Source: a virus. From it: a stretch of DNA of 33,415 bases. A program made the translations under genes and the position numbers. The stretch is taken from positions 1 through 33,415 of IMG/VR virus record IMGVR_UViG_3300042332_000393; one strand, written 5' to 3'. The notes beneath the pieces are model-generated. The model was given only the letters and a program-made list of their open reading frames with translations, was not told the DNA's origin and ran no database searches. Below, one piece after another: positions 27,900 through 33,415 of this stretch. How positions within the stretch are numbered: the first letter of the stretch is position 1; each line of letters starts with the position of its first letter.

Positions 27900-30491
27900 A
27901 TGGCAACGATCCCGGTCTACCAGCGCCGCGTGGCGCAAGATGGCGGCGCACCCGTCACCCGCGTGAGCGGCGCCGACCCCATTGGCAACGCCCTGCAGGG
28001 CATCGGCCAGGTGGGTATGCGCGCATCCGAGGGCTTGATGGCCGAGAACCTTCGGCAGCAGGAGGAGGCGCGACGCAAGGCCGAGAAGGAGGCCGAGGAT
28101 CTGGCCGCGGTGCAGGTGTCGAACCTGCTGTCGCAGGCTGACGTTTTTTGGCAACAGCGCGAGGACGAGCGACGCCGCGGCTGGAAGGTCGGCGACCCCG
28201 ACATGCGCGAGAGCATCGGCAAGGAGTTCGACGATTGGGTCGGGAAGTCCAAGGGCCAGCTCAGCACGCCCGCGGCGCAGAAGTATTTTCTGCAGCACGC
28301 GGCCGGCATGCGCGCCAAGCTGCAAACCGGCGCCTACTCGTTCCAGCGCAAAGCCGAGTTCGAGAAGCTGGACGCCGAGACGAAGGCGGCCGAGGACGCC
28401 GACGAGATTAACGTCGCGGCCAACTGGAGCGACGAGAAGGCGGTGAACGCCATCATCGCCCGCCGCGCCGAGACGATCATGGCCCGCACCGACCTGGGCG
28501 AGGGCGACAAGGTAAAGGAGGTCACCCGACTTACCCGGCGCATGACCCTCGCCCGCGAGCGCGCCTACGTCGAGAACGACCCCGCCGGCTGGCTGCGCAT
28601 GAACGGCAGCCGCCGCGCAGCACCCGGCACGCCGACGGGCGAGGCCCCGTTCGAGTCGCTGTTCGCGGCCGTCGTCGGCCAGGAGTCTGGCGGCGTGCAC
28701 ACCACGAAGGACGGCGGCCTGCTGACCTCGCCCGCCGGCGCGCAGGGCGTGACGCAGGTGATGCCCAAGACCGGCACCGACCCTGGCTATGGCGTGAAGC
28801 CGCTGCAGAACCAGAGCCGCGAGGAGTACCTGCGTTTCGGCCGCGACTACCTGCAGGCCATGATCAAGGAGTTCGACGGCGACCAGGCCAAGGCGTTGGC
28901 CGCATACAACGCCGGCCCTGGCCGTGTGATGGACGCCGTGCGCTCCAAGGGCGCCGACTGGCTGTCGGTGATGCCGCAGGAAACCAAGGACTACGTGGCC
29001 AAGATCGGCGGCAAGGTGGGCATGCAGCCCGCAGCCGAGCCGCAGCCCGGCGAGGTGGATCTGCAGCCCAAGGGCATGGCCGCGCGCCTCGACCCCGACA
29101 GCGTGTACCAGCTCCGCAACCTGGCCGAAACCCGCGTCAGCCAGGCCACCGCTCAACTGCGCGCCGAGGGCCAGCGCCTGGTGACCGACCTCATGGCTGG
29201 CCACAAGGACGGCAAGATCGAGGCCCAGCCGCTTGGCCGCGAGTATTTCGACCGGGCGTTCGGCGCCGAGGGCGACCGGCTGTACCGCGACTATCAGGAG
29301 TCGCGCGTCATGGGCGCCGACATCGCCTCGTACAAGGCCAAGCCCGTCGACCAGATCGCTGCCGAAATCACGGCCAGCGAGCCGCAGCCGGGCGAGGGCT
29401 ACGCTGCAGCCGACGCGCGCCAGTCTGCCCGCAAGCAAGCCGCGGCCCAAGTGTTGCAGCAGCGCAACGCTGACCCGGTGAGCTACGCAACTTCGACGAG
29501 CCCGCGCGCGGCCGCACTGGCGCAGCAGCTCCAGACCGAGAACGACCCAGCTCGCCGCGCCGCCCTGAACGCGCAGTTTATCGAGGCGAACCTGGCCGAG
29601 CAGCAGCGCCTCGGCGTGCAGAACCAGCGCGTGCTGACGCCGGCTCAGGCTGACCGCTGGCAGACCATGGCCATGAGCCTGCAGCGTCCCGAGGACTCGG
29701 CGAACCTGATCGCCACGCTCGAAACCGAGTACGGCAAGTTTTTTCCGCGCGTGTTCAGCGAGCTGGCGCGCGAAGGCAAGATTTCTGGCGAGTTGCTGGT
29801 GATCCCGAACCTGCCGTCGCAGGCGGCGCGCTTAGCCGTTTCTCGACTGGCTCGGGTCAAGGAGTCGGAGCTGGCTGCAGCCGTGGCGCCTGATCAGGTC
29901 AAGGCTGTCAAAGATGCGGTCACTGGCGTGATGGAGGAGTACGCGCGAACTGTGCCAGTCATCAACACGCAGTCGATTGGGTCAATCAACAGCTACGAAA
30001 CGCTCATGCGCAAGTTCGCACTGGAGCAGGTCAAGGACGGCGCATCGGTGAGTGACGCCCGCAAGCGCGCGACCTCTTTGCTGTTCGGCCACTACGAGTT
30101 TCAGGACACCGTGCGAGTACCCAAGGGCGTGGACTACAGCGCCAGCAAGCGGGCCATGAACTTGCTGCTGCGCGATCTGCAATCTGTGGATGTGCTCCCC
30201 GACGAAATGGGCGCCCGCAAGCCTGACGAAGCGCGCAAGTACTACACCGACATCGTGAAATCGCGCCCGCTGTGGCACACGACCGACGACGACGAGGGCG
30301 TGCAGCTGTTCGTCGTGCGCGAGAACGGCACCAAGGCCCCGGTCACCGTGGGCGGGAAGCCCGTGCGCAAGACGTGGATTGAGTTGCAGGCGATGGCCGC
30401 CTCCAAGCGCAAAGCCGACAACGCGGCCGCGATTTACAACGACACCCTGCCGCTGGGCCGTCAGCCTGGCCGAGCCGGCGGCGAGTTCTAA
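27900..30491 (+). CDS. Internal virion protein with lytic transglycosylase domain
   Basis: At 863 residues, this is a large ejected protein. Residues ~1-200 are charged helices; residues ~250-370 hold a soluble lytic transglycosylase domain: catalytic Glu in GQESGG (Glu262), SPAGAQGVTQVMPKTG, and ALAAYNAGPGRV. It would cleave peptidoglycan to let DNA pass. The C-terminal ~450 residues are long helices. I choose the ATG at 27900 after AAGGAAA; the in-frame start at 27846 lies inside the previous gene. It combines in one protein functions that T7 places in gp15 and gp16. Confidence 0.9.
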   Translation: MATIPVYQRRVAQDGGAPVTRVSGADPIGNALQGIGQVGMRASEGLMAENLRQQEEARRKAEKEAEDLAAVQVSNLLSQADVFWQQREDERRRGWKVGDPDMRESIGKEFDDWVGKSKGQLSTPAAQKYFLQHAAGMRAKLQTGAYSFQRKAEFEKLDAETKAAEDADEINVAANWSDEKAVNAIIARRAETIMARTDLGEGDKVKEVTRLTRRMTLARERAYVENDPAGWLRMNGSRRAAPGTPTGEAPFESLFAAVVGQESGGVHTTKDGGLLTSPAGAQGVTQVMPKTGTDPGYGVKPLQNQSREEYLRFGRDYLQAMIKEFDGDQAKALAAYNAGPGRVMDAVRSKGADWLSVMPQETKDYVAKIGGKVGMQPAAEPQPGEVDLQPKGMAARLDPDSVYQLRNLAETRVSQATAQLRAEGQRLVTDLMAGHKDGKIEAQPLGREYFDRAFGAEGDRLYRDYQESRVMGADIASYKAKPVDQIAAEITASEPQPGEGYAAADARQSARKQAAAQVLQQRNADPVSYATSTSPRAAALAQQLQTENDPARRAALNAQFIEANLAEQQRLGVQNQRVLTPAQADRWQTMAMSLQRPEDSANLIATLETEYGKFFPRVFSELAREGKISGELLVIPNLPSQAARLAVSRLARVKESELAAAVAPDQVKAVKDAVTGVMEEYARTVPVINTQSIGSINSYETLMRKFALEQVKDGASVSDARKRATSLLFGHYEFQDTVRVPKGVDYSASKRAMNLLLRDLQSVDVLPDEMGARKPDEARKYYTDIVKSRPLWHTTDDDEGVQLFVVRENGTKAPVTVGGKPVRKTWIELQAMAASKRKADNAAAIYNDTLPLGRQPGRAGGEF

Positions 30492-30517
30492 GCCAGAATC
30501 CCGCCACGGAGAACCCC

Positions 30518-33415
30518 ATGCCCCAGTACCTCGGCACAGACGACTCGCTTACCAGCGTTAGCACCCTGCAAGACTTTGCCCCGACCGGCTGGCAGAAAAT
30601 GAACGCCGCCGTGCGCGAGGCGTGGCTGGAGTCTTACGGGCCGGTCGGCCTTGACTACCTGCGCAGCGTGAATGCCGACGACAAGCGCAAGATCACGGCG
30701 GCCGAGGCCGAGTCGATGCGCATGGGCATCGGCGGCGGCGCCCGGGTTTCGATCAAGCCCAAGGACAACGAGTACACCGCAGGGCAGTGGACGACGATCC
30801 TAGAGCGCCAGCGCGAGCTGGCCGCCATCAAAGACGTGCGCGAGCGTACCCCTTGGGAGCTTGGGTCTGTGCTGCGCGGCGGCGCGATGTTTGGCGCCGG
30901 CATCGTGGACCCGATCAACCTCGCCACGGCGTTCGTGCCATGGACGAAAAGTGTCAGCGCATTGCGCAGCGTGCGCGCAGCCGCGGCTTCCGAGTCTTTC
31001 CTGACCCGCACGGGCGCCCGGGCCATCTTGGGCGGGGCCGACGCCGGCATCTCGACGGCCGTGCTGGAGCCGCTTTTCTACGCTGGCCGGCAAGCCCTTG
31101 GCGACGACTACACGGCCATGGACTCCCTGGCCAACATCGCGTTCGGCACGGCGTTCGGCGGCGGCCTGCACGTAATCGGCGGCAGCGTTGGCGATGCGTT
31201 CTCTGGCCGGTTCCGTCGCGCTGCGCCCGCTGTCGAGGCCCCGCCGATGGCCGAGACGGGCGCCCTGAACGACACCCCGACCGTGGTCGATATGGCGCCG
31301 GTGCGCACCATTACGCCCGAGGCCGAGCGCGTTGGCATGCCAGAGGTGAAGGGCGAACCCGAGGCCCGCATCGAGAACGTGCCCGAGAAGGTGCAGAAGG
31401 CTGTCGACGAGCAGATCGCCAAGATCCAGCAAGCCGGCGAGAACGCTGCAGCCCGGGCTGTCGATGCTGCGCCCGCGAGCGCTGCGCCGACCCCCGACAC
31501 GCTGCTGACGATCCCGGCGCCGGGCAAGCGCAACGACCTGCTGGCTGCCATCAAGCGGGCAGGGGGCATCTCGACCGCGCTGGCCCGCGAGGCGACCGGC
31601 GAGAACGGCATGCGTCTGAACCGCTCGCTGCCCGGCCTGGTGCGCAAGGAGGGCGGCCTGCTGCAGTACGACCAGGCTGCGCAGCTTCTGGCCGACGACG
31701 GGTTTCTGACGCCCGGCATCGACCCGCTGAGCTACGAAGCCGCAGCCGAGGCCGAGGATCTGATCAGCCGCGCCTTGAACGGCGAGCGCATCCTGCGCTG
31801 GGAGGATCGGATGGCCGAGGACATGGCCGCCCGTGACATGGCTGCGCTCGACCCGGCGCCGGCCACCGACGTGATGCAATCGGTCGACCCCGAAACCCGC
31901 GAGGCCACCCTGCGCGCCGCCGTGGCGCAAGCCGCTGACGGCCGCGCCGTGGACGTTGAGCCGATCGTCGGCCTGGACGAGTCGCTGGGCACGCACACGA
32001 TCGACGACGTGGCAGGCGCTGCCGACCGGAATTTCGCGCCCGAGTCGCAGCCGCTGGCCGACTTCGAGGTGTCGCGCGCTGTGGACGAGCGCAACGCCGC
32101 AGCCCCGAAATGGGATTTGCTGGAAGCCGCCGACCAGGCGCTGATCGAGGCCGATGCGCTGCTGGCTGATACGGTGATGGCGGGGGATGAGGCGTATAAG
32201 TACAGCCGGCAAAAAGCGTTCCATGGCACGCCGCATCGAGGGATTGCGAAATTCTCGACCGACAAGATCGGCACGGGGGAGGGCGCGCAGGCTTACGGGT
32301 GGGGGTTGTACTTTGCGTCGATGCGCGACATTGCTGAACACTACCGCCGAAAGCTGACCGGAGTTGACGGAAAACCAATCCAAATCGACGACAGTGGACT
32401 TATCCCTCGCCAGATTGGCTCATCTGTTGTTGACGCATTGGATCGTGTAGATCGTGAAATCACGATCCGAAAAACAAACATTGAGAACGCAAAAGACAAC
32501 CCGGACGTAATTTCGCCGGATCAAGTCAAACGATGGGAGGCTGAGTTGCGCGCCTACGAGGCCCGGCGCGTTGAAATCGACCAGGCTGGCCAACTCTACC
32601 AAGTCGAAATCCCCACCGACGACACCATGCTGCTGTGGGACAAGCCGCTTAGTGAGCAGCCGGAGGGGGTGAGGAAGGCGATTCTGGCGACGCAGTGGAT
32701 CGGCGCAAGTGAGCCGGGCTTGATGCAGATGACGGGTGAAAAGCTCTATCACGCCATGTCGCGGCGCGACGGATCTCGCATCTTTATCGGCGATGACAAG
32801 TTCACCAGCAATTACTTGGCCGGCCTCGGCATCAAGGGCATCAAATACCTCGACGGCACCAGCCGCGGCGCAGGCGACGGCTCGTTTAACTACGTGGTTT
32901 TCAGTGGCGACGACGTATCAATCACCGCCACCTACTACAGCCGAGGCATCACCGGCCAACCCGCCGCCGACCTACTAAACGACGCCATCCGCACCGCCTT
33001 CGGCGACTCCACCGACGCCCTGCTCGCATCTGGCCGCGTCAAGATCGTCGCATCAGTAACCGACATCCCCGACGGCCCGCACCCCGGCGATGTGAAGGCC
33101 GCAACCGCGCCCGATGGCACGGTCTACATCGTGGCCGACAACGTGAGCCCCGCCGAAGCCAAGGGCATGCTGCTGCATGAGGTCGGCGTGCACGTAGGCA
33201 TGGAGGCCATGGTCGGGCCCGAGGTGTTCGGCTCGCTGCTGGCCGAGCTTGATGCCGCCATCCTGGCCGGCGAGTCATGGGCGCAGAAAGCCCGCGCAGC
33301 CGTGCCTGCTGACACGCCGGCCTATCTGGTGCACGAGGAGCAGCTGGCCTATCTGGTGCAGAACGCGCCCGAGCTGCCGATCGTGCAGCGGATCATCGCG
33401 GCGGTGCGCGCCTGG
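30518..33415 (+). CDS. Giant polyvalent virion protein: ADP-ribosyltransferase-like and zincin-like domains (partial, right edge)
   Basis: The frame runs from the ATG at 30518 (GGAG upstream) to the window end without a stop, at least 966 residues. Residues ~110-230 are glycine/alanine-rich and hydrophobic (GGAMFGAGIVDPINL; LANIAFGTAFGGGLHVIGG), like membrane-active ejected proteins. Residues ~326-435 include IKRAGGIST, GLVRKEGG and DQAAQLLADDGF, an unnamed polyvalent-protein module. From residue 568, FHGTPHRGIAKF, IGTGEGAQAYGWGLYFA and the later NYVVF fit phage ART-PolyVal ADP-ribosyltransferases. HEVGVH (887-892) with the downstream EEQLAYL is a zincin-like metallopeptidase, its histidines one residue further apart than canonical HExxH. 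Function is inferred: injection with the genome to modify host proteins. Confidence 0.85.
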   Translation, partial: MPQYLGTDDSLTSVSTLQDFAPTGWQKMNAAVREAWLESYGPVGLDYLRSVNADDKRKITAAEAESMRMGIGGGARVSIKPKDNEYTAGQWTTILERQRELAAIKDVRERTPWELGSVLRGGAMFGAGIVDPINLATAFVPWTKSVSALRSVRAAAASESFLTRTGARAILGGADAGISTAVLEPLFYAGRQALGDDYTAMDSLANIAFGTAFGGGLHVIGGSVGDAFSGRFRRAAPAVEAPPMAETGALNDTPTVVDMAPVRTITPEAERVGMPEVKGEPEARIENVPEKVQKAVDEQIAKIQQAGENAAARAVDAAPASAAPTPDTLLTIPAPGKRNDLLAAIKRAGGISTALAREATGENGMRLNRSLPGLVRKEGGLLQYDQAAQLLADDGFLTPGIDPLSYEAAAEAEDLISRALNGERILRWEDRMAEDMAARDMAALDPAPATDVMQSVDPETREATLRAAVAQAADGRAVDVEPIVGLDESLGTHTIDDVAGAADRNFAPESQPLADFEVSRAVDERNAAAPKWDLLEAADQALIEADALLADTVMAGDEAYKYSRQKAFHGTPHRGIAKFSTDKIGTGEGAQAYGWGLYFASMRDIAEHYRRKLTGVDGKPIQIDDSGLIPRQIGSSVVDALDRVDREITIRKTNIENAKDNPDVISPDQVKRWEAELRAYEARRVEIDQAGQLYQVEIPTDDTMLLWDKPLSEQPEGVRKAILATQWIGASEPGLMQMTGEKLYHAMSRRDGSRIFIGDDKFTSNYLAGLGIKGIKYLDGTSRGAGDGSFNYVVFSGDDVSITATYYSRGITGQPAADLLNDAIRTAFGDSTDALLASGRVKIVASVTDIPDGPHPGDVKAATAPDGTVYIVADNVSPAEAKGMLLHEVGVHVGMEAMVGPEVFGSLLAELDAAILAGESWAQKARAAVPADTPAYLVHEEQLAYLVQNAPELPIVQRIIAAVRAW

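Noticed and set aside
17317-33415. Diversity-generating retroelement, suggested by the BPP-1-like gene content
   Set aside because: No reverse transcriptase gene and no template/variable repeat pair were found in this window. Such an element could lie beyond the right edge, but nothing here supports it.
1-33415. CRISPR array or tRNA genes
   Set aside because: No regularly spaced repeats of array type and no cloverleaf-like sequence were seen on reading; the short repeats at 10788-10960 are too close and irregular.

Overview
The window is a compact, GC-rich (clearly above 60%) temperate phage or prophage segment. It has a P22/T7-type podovirus architecture most like Bordetella phage BPP-1. 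Supporting this are a Bbp16-type capsid cement protein after the major capsid gene, a Bbp19-like protein before the scaffold, a T7-type head-tail connector, tail tubular A and B proteins, a T7 gp13-like protein and ejected internal virion proteins. The base composition and protein types suggest a betaproteobacterial (Burkholderiales-like) host; that is inference. No host gene, tRNA, integrase or attachment site is visible.

Layout. (1) 1-1970, minus strand: a recombination operon (YqaJ exonuclease, RecT annealase, start of an HNH endonuclease) with its own promoter. A bidirectional terminator at 1980-2013 isolates it from the repressor. (2) 2017-2985: a lambda-like switch with a CI-type repressor on minus, a Cro-like protein on plus, and between them divergent promoters that appear to share one palindromic -35 hexamer plus repeated operator-like sites. 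(3) 2982-8501, plus: tightly overlapping early genes: SF2 helicase, DNA methyltransferase, several single-membrane-segment miniproteins, small zinc-finger proteins, a lone HNH/HTH protein, a VRR-NUC nuclease and a small protein with an SSB-like tail. (4) 8501-10786: Prim-Pol/VapE-type primase-helicase, followed by an AT-rich non-coding stretch packed with GTTACCCTT-type repeats, the best replication origin candidate. (5) 11023-17949: packaging and head genes (terminase subunits, portal, Bbp19-like, scaffold, DUF3310, major capsid, cement). (6) 17988-23464: a block of beta-rich structural or decoration proteins, including a LamG-like lectin protein and a protein with 23-residue repeats. (7) 23526-33415: tail tube A and B, an inserted HNH homing endonuclease, gp13-like protein, internal virion protein, a virion lytic transglycosylase, and a very large polyvalent protein running off the right edge.

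How it works together. CI/Cro choose between lysogeny and lysis. The early genes melt, prime, recombine and modify DNA. Terminase packages it into a scaffold-built, cement-decorated capsid through the portal. The tail nozzle and ejected proteins, one with a murein-cleaving domain, breach the envelope. The last protein joins an internal-virion-like membrane region to an ADP-ribosyltransferase-like domain and a zincin-like metallopeptidase, so it may be injected to disarm host defences. This is the most interesting system here. Lysis genes, receptor-binding fibre, integrase and any diversity-generating retroelement are not in this window.
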